A stretch of DNA of 64,000 nt from Lethocerus indicus (lineage: Eukaryota > Arthropoda > Insecta > Hemiptera > Belostomatidae). Shown here in pieces: positions 9,849 to 21,316 of this stretch. A program made the position numbers and the translations under genes. Location of the stretch: assembly GCA_019843655.1 (NCBI GenBank), contig JACDQD010000007.1, forward strand, positions 29,739,207 through 29,803,206, written 5' to 3'. Positions within the stretch are counted from its first letter, which is position 1, and the number at the start of each line of letters is the position of its first letter. The notes beneath the pieces were generated by a model, which was not told the origin of the DNA, did no database searches, and saw nothing but the letters and a program-made list of their open reading frames with translations.

Positions 9849-10615
9849 GACACATAACTAACGTTTTTGAACTCGGGGCGTTACCATAGTGTTTCCAGGG
9901 TGGTAATTAGGGGGTTTCCAGTGGAAGGGATCAATCGTAATAAATAAACACGTCATAACAGTATAAATCGTAGACAAATCGTGCCCAACGGGGGTGCGAA
10001 CAGAGCACGTGTCGATCAACCCCCCCGACCCGACACGTGTCAACAACCCCTATAGGGCGCGCCACCCCTAAATAGACGGGTCTCTATTACGCACACCCGA
10101 GGGTGTATACTCACGACAACAAAGCCCAACGAATGCTTAATTCTCTACGACTCGACCGGTAATTGGACTTGTATTTGTGCGCCCTGAGTAGTTCAGACGG
10201 TTCGATATTTCTGTTCCCTAAACTCCTGGAAAACCACCATTCACTCCTGTATACTGTGGAGGGCTGAAACCCCTACCTTGATATGCCTTAAAATGGCAGA
10301 AAAAAAGAAAAAAACTATGAAGGTAAAGGACAAGGTCTGTTCGTGGACAACTTCCAGGACTCCCCCCCCCCAAAGGGAAAGTTCTCTACGACAAAGAAGG
10401 GATACACTTTCATGGGGATATATCTCGTTCGTCTCCGGTGCCCTTAGGGCCGCCAGGAATGAAATGTTTAGCGGAAAATCATAAAAATTCCCGGTTTTTT
10501 CAAATTTCCCGTCATTATCCTCATCCCTTTTCCTCCTCTAAACCCGCCCTTAAACGCCTCCTCCGGCCTGAATGACAAGTCGAAAAGTGCCATCCAATTG
10601 AGACAGTGGACGGTG
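9849..10615. other. Low-copy DNA
   Basis: No gene or repeat recognised. A short, basic open frame near 10.3 kb (lysine-rich start, no family resemblance) is not supported as a gene. Confidence 0.45.
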
Positions 10616-10617
10616 GA

Positions 10618-10680
10618 CGTTGACTGACACACGTCAAGCTACTGAAGACGGCGAGCGGCCGAAACCGGTAAACGCGCTGA
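10618..10680 (+). repeat. CFB right half-element
   Basis: TTGACTGACACACG, then GCTACTGAAGACGGCGAGCG and GCCGAAACCGG. No partner left core nearby. Confidence 0.65.
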
Positions 10681-11579
10681 ATTCCAACTTTTACCAATAA
10701 AATAATGAGATTTTTCCTTTCCCTATTTATTCCGTTCGACAAACGCTACTAATTAATAATAAACCACCCAGCCCCCCCCCCCCGCCACCCCCCGGGAGTC
10801 CGGTTTTATCTATTTGTGCCCGACGTGATTTACGATCGGTCCGCTTTATCTGTTAAACAGAGTGGGATGTAATTGAGGACGGTAAATCTCCGAAATTGAA
10901 GAATAGAAAAAATATCGGCCGAAAAAAAAAACGAAAAAAACGCCCCTATCCGGTCGTTTCTCAGAAGTTTTCGATGACACATTCGGTGGGGGCCGAAATG
11001 ACGGACTGCCGTCGGTCTTTGATTATACCCGGTATGTTAACATTATTAATTAGTAGTTTGTACACGACAGTACACAACTGTATAGTGTATATATAGGAGT
11101 ACGGTACCGCGGTAGATAAAAAGGGCCTTGTTCACAAATAGGGGTCGCACGACCTTTCTCTTCTTCTTCTTCTTCTTCTTCAGCCTTTGTCGGAAGGAAC
11201 TCCTCCCCCCGCCGTTCCCGGCAGTACACAGAGAGAGAGAGATAACCGGTCTATCACTATTATTACTGGATAATAGTTCAATATTTATCGCGCCACCCCC
11301 CTCCCCCTATCCAGGAACGACGTCGAGCGAACGGCCGACGGTGAGGAACAAATTGAGAATTGTAAGGCCGAAAATCCGGAAATCCTCTCCAACCGTACGA
11401 TGTACGCGTACGCACAGCAGTTTTGGGAAAACTGTACAATGTACAAATAACATTATTTTTCTCCACGAATACAAAGAGGGGGAGAAAAACGATAGAAAAA
11501 TAATGGGTTCGTACACGCATTTCGGCCTGCGCGGGCCTTTCTAGACTCATCTATAGATTCTATAGATATACTACACAGA
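10681..11579. other. Low-copy DNA with CTT tract
   Basis: (CTT)n at about 11156-11182, a C-rich run near 10770-10795 and a short GA run near 11230. Frames here do not resemble known proteins. Confidence 0.45.
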
Positions 11580-11760
11580 TAGTAGATTCATTTTATTTCG
11601 CTAAAAAAGCATTATTTTTAATTATTAATCTACTGTATTAATCGCCGATATTATCGACAAATCTCTGCGGCCACTTTTAGGGCAAATTTTCGATTACCCC
11701 CCGAACCTCTTGAAGAACTCGAAGAATAAAAAAACCCCGACGACTTAAGCTACAGTTCTA
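11580..11760 (+). repeat. Dispersed copy of the AT-rich tail repeat
   Basis: GATTCATTTTATTTCGCTAA, TTAATTATTAATCTACTGTA, CGCCGATATTATCGACA and ACCTCTTGAAGAACTC match, in order, the tail after the CFB copies at 0.9-1.95 kb. Here it stands without an adjacent CFB core. Confidence 0.6.
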
Positions 11761-11856
11761 GGGGATTTTTATTAATTGCACTTTACCCCGATTATTATAC
11801 GTTGAGTGGGGGCAAAAAAAGTATATTTTAGCCTTGTTGCGGTCCGAAATGCGGCC

Positions 11857-11946
11857 TACCGTAGATTTCTTGCGTTTCTGTCTCTCGCCGTCTTCAGTAG
11901 CGGCACTATGGCGAGAAACACGCGAAATCCAGGGGTGTATTCCAAA
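11857..11946. repeat. Minimal CFB-like palindrome, ~90 bp
   Basis: TACCGTAGATTTCTTGCGTT, TCTGTCTCTCGCC and GTCTTCAGTAGCGGCA are followed almost at once by TGGCGAGAAACACGCGAAAT and GGTGTATTCC. Hairpin block, right core and loop are gone, so this is an internally deleted derivative that keeps outer-arm pairing. Confidence 0.7.
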
Positions 11947-12644
11947 CCCCCACCCCCCCCCTTTCCCCAGAAGACCAGAAAACGGGTAATTTAAAAGTCG
12001 GTTTATTCCCCGAATCACAGGAATTTAACCGAAGTTTGGTCTTTTACCAAACGAAACGCAGTCAAATTTTCAAAAATTCCCTCCTTCTTTTTAGGGACTC
12101 GGTCACATTTTAACTGATTTCAAAACACCCAATTTTATTTAATTAGCTCGTGACGCATCGACCTATCGCCCTTTCTGCCTCCTCCTCCTCCTCCTCCTCC
12201 TCCTCCTCCCCCAGTTCTCTTAATCGTTAACTCTTTTTATTGTTTATTTTCTCACACTTCCACAGACGCACGCGGGCGTCCTCCTCCCCCCCCTTCCTGT
12301 CTTCCTTCCTCGCCTATCGGGAGATCCGGGACGTGGGTGGAGTGAGGGGTGGGGTGGGGTGGGGGTTAGTGATAAGGCTGTAATGTCGGAGATAATCTCT
12401 TCCCGAGAATAAAGACGTTGGGCTGTGCGCGCGGCTCTCGTATTTTCGAACCGTTCGTAGAAAAAAGGCTAATTTGATAAAATTGGAGGAAAAGAGGAGA
12501 CAGAGAGGAGATTTGTGTGTGAGAGAGAGAGAGAGAGAGAGGAGAGAGGGAGAGGGAGGGAGGGAGTGATAACGGGCGCGGACGGAACTGTGTCATAAAA
12601 ACTCTAGAAGCCGACTCTACAAGTAATTAGCACTGGGTCAGATA

Positions 12645-12707
<63 letters not shown>

Positions 12708-12934
12708 GCCCGATCGCATTCTCGATTAATCGATTAACTCCCCACCATCGATTCCGGTGAAAATACATCCGGTTTTGTAGCATTTGGGACTCTTAAGTCA
12801 ATTACTGGAAAGGACATCGAAATCGACCTCAAGTAACAAACTGACAATGTACAAAGTACACCGCAAGAAAGTCCTTCGAACCATCCTTAATATATAATTA
12901 ATATATTATTAATTTCGTATTAATAAACTTAATA
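11947..12934. other. Microsatellite-rich low-copy DNA
   Basis: (CCT)n about 12179-12211; G-rich 12335-12366; (GA)n about 12520-12565; (CT)n about 12647-12700; AT-rich palindromic TTAATATATAATTAATATAT near 12887. No gene seen; the minus-strand serine/leucine-rich frame at 12.4-12.6 kb comes from the GA tract. Confidence 0.6.
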
Positions 12935-13480
12935 CGAAAATAATTTTAGATTTTGTGTTAATTACTAACGTCCCCCAACCGTATGCCTCTAACGGCGTAA
13001 TCCGCAATGACCTAAAAGTCCCGTTCGTTCCCGAAGGAATTACCGGGAATGGAATTTAGGGAACCGGGATTTTGAATTGAAAATTTAAATTTTTGAATTT
13101 TTGGTCGAAAAGAAAATCTACAATTACTCTAGATCCTGAGCCGGTGGCGCTGCCGTGTCCTGCGGACCAAGGACGAACTGTCCCGCTAATAATACTTTTT
13201 TTTCGTTTAACCTTTTATTTTTTTTGTACCATCAACTATATACAGTTATTGGTACAAATGTTGAGTTTTCCCCCCCACGCAAATGTCTCGATAGAAGGAC
13301 CAACCGATTGTGACACTTTTGTCACACGAACAGCTTACGAGAGGAAAAACCGAGATTTAGCGATTTTGTCGGGGTATGTTGTGAGGTCATGGTGGATTCT
13401 GTCTGGTTAGAAACATACCCTTGGGGGGGGGGAGCATTAAGGATGGTCTGGAAGGACTTTCGACTGTAATCTCTGGACGT
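12935..13480 (+). repeat. Low-copy duplicated segment, copy A
   Basis: Matches 14.7-15.08 kb in order: CCCGTTCGTTCCCGAAG, TTACCGGGAATGGAATTTA, GGACGAACTGT, CTAATAAT, a T-rich stretch, GTACCATCAACTA, AGTTATTGGTACAAATGTTG, GTCTCGATAGAAG, AACCGATTGTGACACTTT, GAGGTCATGGTGGATTCTGT and AGCATTAAGGATGGTCTGGA. Includes GGTATGTT and AACATACC as a short inverted pair. No lasting open frame. Confidence 0.8.
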
Positions 13481-14045
13481 TGTATGTCCTGATGGAACCC
13501 GTGACAGCTCTGCACCCTAAGTCAGTGTCGGTTTGAAGTAACGCTCTGTATACTTGGGGTCAGTCTGTTACTTGGGGTCAATTCCGATGGACGTTCTAGT
13601 AACGGCCTATTGAAGAAGTAGGCGGATGAAATAAGGCATCCAACGTACCCCGACGTATCGCGATTAACACAATATTAGAAAGCACAGGGAAGGAGAGAAA
13701 GATAGATAGATAGATAGGCTGAGGGCCTAAGCCGCTGAGGGCGGTGGGTGAACAATTCATCATAGTCGAGTTTAGATCCGCCACAAGTGATAGCGCGTTC
13801 ACTAAAGCCAACCCCCCTCCCCCCCCCCTTAATTCACTCGTTCATTATCAATAAAACGTTTCTCGCCTTCCGAACACGGGACGTCCTAACAACGGCTTGG
13901 AAATACCTCCCCGACCCGCAGTTTATACCGACCGTTTTTATCCAGAATAGGATATTGGGACTTAAAGGAGTTGAAGGGAGAGAATAATTGAGACAATCGA
14001 GAGAAAAAGGATAGTTCAACATCGTCCAACAACGTCCGATTATAT
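13481..14045. other. Low-copy DNA
   Basis: TAGATAGATAGATAG near 13701 and a C-run near 13815. No gene or CFB core seen. Confidence 0.45.
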
Positions 14046-14047
14046 CG

Positions 14048-14110
14048 GTGTTTCGGCCGCTCGCCATCTTCGGTAGCGCGGCGTTCAGTCACTGTCCGGA
14101 AACCGGTCTA
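14048..14110 (-). repeat. CFB left half-element
   Basis: GTTTCGGCCGCTCGCCATCT, then TCGGTAGCGCGGCGTTCAGT, then CACTGTCCGG. The same CGGCGTTCAGTCACTGTC loop start is at 14.57 kb, so the two half-elements are related. Confidence 0.6.
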
Positions 14111-14329
14111 CACCGCAAACCTACGGGAATTCCTATGCGCAGCTGTGTATAAAATTCCCGTATTGTAGGGCGCGATCCTACGGGTCGAACTTCCCGTATT
14201 CCAGGTATTCCAGGCGGTATTCCAGGTCCGCCTTGAACCAGGCACAACTGAAGATTCATTCCTGTCATCCAAACCTATCGTTCCATTATAAGACTTAAAC
14301 CGGGATATCTGGTCGAAACTTAATATAAT

Positions 14330-14440
14330 CTTAGATTTTGTGTCAATTACTAACGGCATAATCCACAATTACTTAAAAATTCCCGTTCGTTCCCGAAGAA
14401 TCCCGGTATAAATCCTTCGGGTTCCGAATTATATCCCTTC
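14330..14440 (+). repeat. Partial extra copy of the 12.9/14.7-kb segment
   Basis: GATTTTGTGTCAATTACTAA, CGGCATAATCCACAATTACT and CCCGTTCGTTCCCGAAGAAT match the start of copy A near 12.95-13.04 kb, then diverge. Confidence 0.65.
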
Positions 14441-14507
14441 CCTTCAGAATTCCCTTAATTCGGCAACTTTCCTCGCTCTTCTTCGCCTTCCCGAAAATCC
14501 CGAAAAT

Positions 14508-14610
14508 CGTGTGTTTCTGTCTCCTCTCTGGACCGGTTTCGGCCGCTCGCCATCTTCAGTAGCGCGGCGTTCAGTCACTGTCGGCACTTTTGGGCACTCG
14601 GTTTTATCCC
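14508..14610 (-). repeat. CFB left half-element
   Basis: TCGTGTGTTTCTGTCTCCTC, TGGACCGGTTTCGGCCGCTC, GCCATCTTCAGTAGCGCGGC and loop TCAGTCACTGTCGGCACTTT. No right arm follows. Confidence 0.7.
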
Positions 14611-14694
14611 CTCCTACGGGAAATTTTACGTTAGTATTTCGGGTCCGACTGAATTTCATTTGCCTTCCTCCCGTGTCATCCATATTTGGTCGAA

Positions 14695-15082
14695 ACTTAA
14701 TCGTGTTAATTACGGCGTATCCCGTTCGTTCCCGAAGAATTACCCGAAGAATTACCGGGAATGGAATTTAAGGAACCGATTTTACGAAGGACGAACTGTG
14801 CTAATAATCCTTTTTTTTCCGTTTTACCATTTTTTTTTGTACCATCAACTACATATAGTTATTGGTACAAATGTTGAGTTCCCCGCGCAAATGTCTCGAT
14901 AGAAGAGCGAACCGATTGTGACACTTTGTCACACGAACAGCTTACGGACTCAGGAACCGGGATTTAGCGATTTTGTCGGGGTATGTTGAGAGGTCATGGT
15001 GGATTCTGTCTGGTTAGAAACATACCCTGGGGGGGGGAGCATTAAGGATGGTCTGGAAGGACTTTCGTCTGGAATTTCTGGA
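14695..15082 (+). repeat. Low-copy duplicated segment, copy B
   Basis: Collinear with 12935-13480 but shorter through small deletions. The best conserved part is GGGGTATGTTG, GAGGTCATGGTGGATTCTGT, CTGGTTAGAAACATACCC, a G-run, then AGCATTAAGGATGGTCTGGA. Differences are substitutions and indels, including homopolymer length. Confidence 0.8.
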
Positions 15083-15780
15083 TGGGGGCGACGCAGGATT
15101 TCTCGGCCGGAACCCTCCCCCCCCAGCTAACTAAGCTCTATTCCGTAATTCCGTGGCCGGTTTTAATACGTATTTGTACAGTATGTCGGTACGTTGTCCA
15201 TTAATGTTTTGAAATGGTAAAAAAAAAAAAACTGTTGTCGAATTGAGATATCGGATGTGGTCGTCGGGGTCCCACCTGAGAGGGAGCCTCATCCACGGAG
15301 GAGGAGGAAAGAGATCCTCCTCCGACCCCCGGCCACCCCATCATAATTAGGATGATTGTCGGGTAACACAAAAACGTGGTCGTATATCACACATGACCGC
15401 GTGTTAAGTTAAGGGTACCGGAGGGCCCAAAGCCAGGTATATATAGTGGGGGGTGAGGGGTGGGGGGGATGTTTTTCAACGGGCCGCCAACAGAAATAAG
15501 ATGTTTCAATTATGGTCCTGGGACCGCCGGGTTCCCCTTAATAATAATATAACAGGATCAGAGGGAGGCGGGGGGAAAAGTGCCGCCCCGGTTGGGGGGG
15601 GGGCGGCAACTAAGTAATTGTCGATTTCAACAACAAGTTTTAAGTACTTCGAATATGAAAGTACAACATAGATTCGGCTTATCCCCAATTTCCTTTGATC
15701 CGAATCGACGACGCCCTTTATTCGGTCATCGACGACCTCCACAGGACGTCCACTCGTCTCTTAACGAAAAAATTCACTTG
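15083..15780. other. Low-copy DNA with G/C homopolymers
   Basis: A-run near 15220, G-runs near 15470 and 15593-15603. A local dyad GAGGAGGAGG and CCTCCTCC lies near 15300. No gene seen. Confidence 0.45.
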
Positions 15781-15781
15781 A

Positions 15782-15955
15782 AAGTCGCCGCCGTCTTCAG
15801 TAGCGCTGTGTTGTCAGCCACTGTCGTCACTCAGGGATCGGTTTTTTGGGGGCGTCCCCGCAGCGCGGTCACACTGTACGCGGCGGTTTTCTGTGACCGG
15901 ACGACTACTGAAGACGGACCGGCGATAGAGGAGACGGAAATCTGGCCGACCGCCA
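15782..15955. repeat. CFB foldback element, short outer arms
   Basis: GCCGCCGTCTTCAGTAGCGC at about 15788 and GACTACTGAAGACGG at about 15903 flank a ~105-bp loop with TCAGCCACTGTCGTCACT and CGTCCCCGCAGCGC. The hairpin block is missing on the left; GGAGACGGAAATCT remains on the right. Confidence 0.75.
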
Positions 15956-16039
15956 GTCACGGTGACAGTTGCGCTGGAGGTGCGGTCGGAGGATCTAGTC
16001 TAGTGATGTACAAGTGACAGTGACACCAATCCAAAGCGC

Positions 16040-16390
16040 CGAAATTGGGTGGACCGGTTTCGGCCGTCCGCCGTCCTCAGTAGTCGGTCTCGGCACTCTG
16101 GCAACCTCGCCGCGCGGCGGCGGTTGTCCGTTTGGCGGTGGGGGAACAACGCCCCGACAACCGCCCGAGGTGCCGAGAGTGACTACTGAAGACGGCTTAT
16201 TCCACAGGGCCGTGGTGTTGAAGCTAATCACTTCAGTTCCGTCCAAACCGGTTTCGACTAGAGTATATTGTTATTGGGGTTGATCCGTTGATAAACGAGG
16301 CGATAGTGCCGCTACTGAAGACGTGGCGGCGAGCGGCCGAAACCGGTCTAGACCGAAAAACCGGCGAGAGGCGACGGAGAAACTGCCGAA
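16040..16390. repeat. CFB copy followed by a CFB right half
   Basis: Left core GTCCGCCGTCCTCAGTAGTC at about 16067 pairs with GACTACTGAAGACGGC at about 16180. A separate right arm with CCGCTACTGAAGACGTGGCG (about 16310), CGGTCTAGACCG and GGCGAGAGGCGACGG follows. The loop has a GCGCGGCGGCGGTTGTCC motif related to loops at 27.0 and 27.9 kb. Confidence 0.75.
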
Positions 16391-17072
16391 TAAGCTCCGA
16401 CCGGACTTGATAACTCCCACCAATCTTCTTTCTGTCGGACGACAGAAAATCGCGCCTTGGACGACTTTGTCAAAATATTATTAACACTGAAAGTCGCCCT
16501 CGGAGGGTGCGGGGAACAGAAAAAAGAAAAAGTGAAAAAAAAAAATAAATAGAAATCCTATTATTTGCCACCTCATCCATCAACTGCTTGTGGAGGGTTA
16601 CACGAACGAACGAGCGCGTTAAATCCCCGCGTTGCCGGGCGTTAAGCTTCCAGTCGGCGAGAAACACGCATAAATAAAGACATAATAAAAAAAAAATAAA
16701 GTGGATAACTATAAATAAATAAATGATTTTAAATTTCTAGGTTGGGGGGGTGGGATTTAGGGTGTTGGGGCTCGGCCAGGTGTTGGGAAGAAGGTGGGGC
16801 ATTATTGAAATGAACGGCTTCTTCTTCTTATGAATTAGGATCGGGGGGGGCGGGGGGGGGGGAATTAAGTCGGACACCTACCATAATTTATGGATTATGT
16901 TTATTGTATATCTCTCTCTCTCTCTTGTACTGCCCCCCCACCCCCAACAAATCCACCCTCTCACGACCTTACTATATAGAGTTGGGGGAGGGTGTGTGGG
17001 GCTCGTTATTAATAGTTTGTAAATTTATAGCCTCGTACCTGCCGTCAGAGAGATATAGAGGAGAGAGAGAGG
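16391..17072. other. Low-copy DNA with G-rich runs
   Basis: AT-rich stretch near 16680-16740, G-runs near 16743-16860, (TC)n at about 16910-16926. No gene seen. Confidence 0.45.
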
Positions 17073-17880
17073 CTAGTCCTGTAATTTAGTTATCAGGTTC
17101 TGACCGAGTCGCCGTCATCCCTTTCATCCTGCGGGTCCCGCCCCCACCTTCCCCTTTTAAGCCGGCCACCGACCGCCTCGTATTCCGGCCAGTCGTCCAG
17201 ACTGTTTATCCCGGGTTCCGGGGCCGAAACCGGTCTAGCGAAAATACAGACAGACAGACCGGCTAAAACACCGCGCTACTGAAGACGGCCAGTCCCGTAA
17301 TTTAGTTATCGGGTTCTCCCTTTCACCCTCACCCTTTTATCCCGCACCAACCGCCTCGATTCCGGCCAGTCGTCCAGACTGTTTATCCCGGGTTCCGGGG
17401 CCGAAACCGGTCTAGCGAAAATACAGAGAGAGACCGGCTAAAACACCGCGCTACTGAAGACGGCCAGTCCCGTAATTTAGTTATCGGGTTTTCCCTTTCA
17501 CCCTCACCCTTTTATCCCGCACCAACCGCCTCGATTCCGGCCAGTCGTCCAGACTGTTTATCCCGGGTTCCGCCGAAACCGGTCCGAGACTAAAACACCG
17601 CGCTACTGAAGACGGCCAGTAATTTAGTTATCCGCACTCGGGCCAGTCGTCCACTGTCGGGTTCCGGGCCGAAACCGGTCTAGCGAAAATACAAATAGAA
17701 GACAGACCGGGCTAAAACACCGCGCTACTGAAGACGGCCAGTCCCGTAATTTAGTTATCGGATTTTCCCTTTCACCCTCACCCTTTTATCCCGCACCAAC
17801 CGCCTCGATTCCGGCCAGTCGTCCAGACTGTCTATCCCGGGTTCCGGGGCCGAAACCGGTCTAGCGAAAATACAGACCGA
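17073..17880 (+). repeat. CFB-derived tandem array, ~175-bp unit
   Basis: CCGGCCAGTCGTCCAGACTG starts near 17185, 17362, 17537 and 17811, with a shortened unit near 17639. Units contain GCCGAAACCGGTCTAGCGAA, CCGGCTAAAACACCGCG, CTACTGAAGACGGCCAGTCC, CGTAATTTAGTTATCGGG and CACCCTCACCCTTTTATCCC. Right-arm blocks of CFB are present in changed order, so the unit arose from a rearranged right arm plus ~90 bp of flank. Confidence 0.88.
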
Positions 17881-17954
17881 TCGCTCAATTGCCAGGACGT
17901 ATTCACTTGTATATTGTACAAGTTTCGGTTGTTCTTATTAGTCGGGTGCACAGT

Positions 17955-18145
17955 CGGTTTTATCACTGAATATGTGCCCGGTTTTTCGGCCGCTCGCCAC
18001 CTTCAGTAGCGCGGTCTCAGTAATTTTCCGACGGGCATCCTCGCTGCAACGTGTCGCTGTCGCGCGAGGCGAACTTACGAATTTAGATGTAAACGTGCGT
18101 AAAAATAGACGGATAACGCCGTCTCCGGTCTAGCGACGAAACCCA
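17955..18145. repeat. CFB left half-element, degenerate
   Basis: TTTTTCGGCCGCTCGCCACC, TTCAGTAGCGCGGTCTCAGT and loop GGGCATCCTCGCTGCA, followed by a weak CGTCTCCGGTCTAGCGACGA. No right core. Confidence 0.6.
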
Positions 18146-18889
18146 CCCCCGCAATGACTTAGACTCTTCGATATTTTTTTTTACCACAATCAAAAATATT
18201 ATATAGGTGAAATTTATTTATTGACCGTCCAGAATCTATCACCGCTTTCCTAGACCTGTTATTCAGGACGGAAGTCCTACCGGTCTTGTAGAAAAGGGGC
18301 GGTTTTCTACTGCACTCAGAAACGGGCCCTCGACCCCTTTGAAAGACGCCGACGATACGGGAATTTCTTGAATATTCCCTACGTCCTACGGGGATGAATA
18401 TAACTCCCGGTCGGAACTACCGAGATCTACCCGTCCGCCGGTGGTACGGTAGTGCGTCGGACTCGAGGTGTTACTAATTCGCCCCTTTGGACGCGGTGTA
18501 CGAATCGATTTCCACGCTCTTTCTGGCCCCGACCGGTAGAAAAGAAGAAGAAGAAGAGAAAAAGAGGGGAGAGAGAGAGAGGGAAAGAAAGAGGGGTGAA
18601 GAGGGAGCGGGGGCTGAAGGAGGAGGCGAACCGGTGAAGAAGCGAGCCGAAGAGTGGACTGAGATGAAGAGTACAATAGAATAGACCGCCCCCACCCCCA
18701 ACACCCCCGCCGCCCCCGCACCCCAGGGGGCCCTAATTTAATATATTAGTGCCAACAATGGCTGTCAAAGCTGAAGACGTCTCTATTAGATGAGAGAGAG
18801 AGAGCTGCTTGAGGTACTCCCGTACCTCGAGCCCTGTACCGATTGTACCGGTTATTTCATTTAGCGGTCCACTTACCGATCGCGTTTCT
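18146..18889. other. Low-copy DNA with purine-rich tract
   Basis: GAA/GAGA-rich stretch at about 18537-18640 produces charged (plus) and serine/leucine-rich (minus) spurious frames. TACTCCCGTACCTCGAGC and GAGAGAGAGAG lie near 18790-18830. No gene seen. Confidence 0.5.
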
Positions 18890-19334
18890 TTCGCCTCCGC
18901 CTCTACGGAATGCTACTGAAGATGTCGAGGGGCATTTTTCGCCGGTAAAACCCGGTTTTGTGGCCGTTTTAATGACGAAGATTTAAGCGCGTTTTTCCGT
19001 CTCCTCTCCCCCCGGAGAGGTACGGTCACTTTGCTAGACCGGTTTCGGCTGCTCGCCAAAACTCACTAACACCGATTACTTCTGGGCACACCTAACGTTT
19101 TGTACGCACACATATATACATGTAGATTAGCTTAAAAGAGAGGTAAATAAGCTCTACTGAAAAAACTTCGAAACCTGCCAATAAATTGACTGTATACAAA
19201 GGCCGGCACCGAAAGCGAAAGCGGCACACCGCTACTGAAGACGGCGGCGAGCAGCGCCCTAAAACGGGGTCTAGAAAAAGACCGAGTCGGAGAGACCACA
19301 AAACAGGTATTTTAAAATAATAAAAAAAACTGTA
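18890..19334. repeat. Scattered CFB arm fragments
   Basis: Right core TGCTACTGAAGATGTCGAGG near 18911, left block CCGTCTCCTCTCCCCCCGG near 18995, GCTAGACCGGTTTCGGCTGC near 19033, and a right half CCGCTACTGAAGACGGCGGC near 19228 ending CCACAAAACAGGTATTTTAA at 19298-19317. Several broken copies are interleaved. Confidence 0.65.
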
Positions 19335-20545
19335 TTTTCGGTAGCTGGGCTCTTCAGTAGCGCGGTGTTAGTCCACTTTCACTTTGGTGTTACAGCGCTA
19401 CTGAAGACGGAGAGCAGCCCAAAAAAGGTCTCGGAAACGTTTCACTTTTGCAAAATCTACATGTGCCGGTAGTCGGAAATTTTCGATTCTCCTCTTGAGG
19501 AATTCCTCTCAAGAGACCGAAATACATCTTTGAAGGCGAGGAATTGAGCCGGTCTGTCTGTATTTTCGCTAGACCGGTTTCGGCCTCTTCAGTAGCGCGG
19601 TGTTGGTCGGTCCACTTTTCGGCACTTTGCCACTTTCACTTTGGTGTCGCAGTGCAGTGTAACACCGCTACTGAAGACGGCGAGCAGCCAAAAAAAGGTC
19701 TTGGAAAAGTTTCACTTTTGCAAAATTTACATGTGCCGGTAGTCGGAAATTTTCGATTCTCCTCTTGAGGAATTCCTCTCAAGAGACCGAAATACATCTG
19801 TGAAGGCGAGGAATTGAGCGGCCGGTCTGTCTGTATTTTCGCTAGACCGGTTTCGGCCTCTTCGTTAGCGCGGTGTTGGTCGGTCCACTTTTCGGCACTT
19901 TGCCACTTTCACTCTTGGTGTTGCAACACTGCTACTGAAGACGGCGAGCAGCCGAAAGGGAAGGAATTCTCGGAAATGTTTCACTTTTGCAAAATCTACA
20001 TGTGCCGGTAGTCGGAAATTTTCGATTCTCCTCTTGAGGAATTCCTCTCAAGAGACCGAAATACATCTGTGAAGGCGAGGAATTGAGCGGCCGGTCTGTC
20101 TGTATTTTCGCTAGACCGGTTTCGGCCTCTTCGTTAGCGCGGTGTTGGTCGGTCCACTTTTCGGCACTTTGCCACTTTCACTTTGGTGTCGACGGCGACA
20201 CCGCTACTGAAGACGGCGAGCAGCCGAAAAAAGGTCTCGGAAACGTTTCACTTTTGCAAAATTTACATGTGCCGGTAGTCGGAAATTTTCGATTCTCCTC
20301 TTGAGGAATTCCTCTCAAGAGACCGAAATACATCTTTGAAGGCGAGGAATTGAGCGGCCGGTCTGTCTGTATTTTCGCTAGACCGGTTTCGGCCTCTTCG
20401 GTAGCGCGGTGTTAGTCGGTCCACTTTTCGGCACTTTGGCGCGTCCACTTTGGCCATTGCTCGCGCGACGGCGACACCGCTACTGAAGACGGCGAACAGC
20501 CGAAAAAAGGTCTCGCAAACGTATCACTTTCGCAAAAACTACCGG
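19335..20545. repeat. CFB-derived tandem array, ~269-bp unit
   Basis: GAATTGAGC starts at 19541, 19811, about 20080 and about 20347, giving periods near 270, 269 and 267 bp, with partial units at each end. Each unit is a whole CFB with shortened arms (TTTTCGCTAGACCGGTTTCG, CCTCTTCGTTAGCGCGGTG, GCTACTGAAGACGGCGAGCA) plus ATCTACATGTGCCGGTAGTC and the palindrome CTCTTGAGGAATTCCTCTCA. Left cores carry shared variants (TTCGTTAG, TTCGGTAG), showing array homogenisation. Confidence 0.92.
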
Positions 20546-21264
20546 CGCATATCCAGTAGATAATAAACCGACTGTGAGAGGACCGAAAATGATCGTAAAA
20601 AAATCGTTTTTCTTTCCCGTCTCCATTTTAGTGGATCGATTCCGGCTCGCCTGCACCCGGTTTTTATCACCAGTTGACCTTAAATTCCTTTTCCCACGCT
20701 GATAACAACCGCTCCTCTATCGCGTCTTAATGATAATAGACTGTTAATTACCGATCTGCTATTGAGGTCTCGGTTGGACACACACAGACACAGACCACTG
20801 GACGATTCGAAACCCGGTGGCCGGAAGCCGCCGATGGAACGACGTGTTTAACGACCCATTTTCGAAACTCCCTTTTTCCAATTTCCTGGATCGTCCCATA
20901 AAAGAGAGAGAGAGAGAGAGAGATCAAAGGGCCAAAAAAGCCCTGGGAATAATTGATGTAGGACAGAATTTTTACAGATAACGCGTTACTGGGGCCCAAA
21001 TACGTCGTGTACGCATACGACGTAAGATCGTTTAATTATGCACATAATAAACTCTTTCAATGTTACACAATTTAAATACATTCGTCCCCCGGATAATATA
21101 TAGCACTATTTGTAGTATTTACAATTTAGTGAATTGTACAAACCCAGTCGTATTGAAGAGGTTTAAGTACGCGATTGTACTTGTGTGGATTGCGGTTGTG
21201 TATTGTACAATAAATGAAATCGAAAAAAAAAACCCCTGGCTGGAAGGAAAAACGTGCGAAAAGT
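20546..21264. other. Low-copy DNA with GA microsatellite
   Basis: (GA)n at about 20903-20924. The TATTGTACAATAAATGAAAT stretch near 21200 resembles the GTACAATAAATGAAAGG edge of the 137-bp foldback arm unit at 4.56 kb. No gene seen. Confidence 0.5.
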
Positions 21265-21316
21265 GGCCGGCGCGGCGCTACTGAAGACGGCGGACGGCCG
21301 AAACCGGTCTGGCGCT
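21265..21316 (+). repeat. CFB right half-element
   Basis: GGCGCTACTGAAGACGGCGG, then ACGGCCGAAACCGGTCTGGC; hairpin second half missing. Confidence 0.65.
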
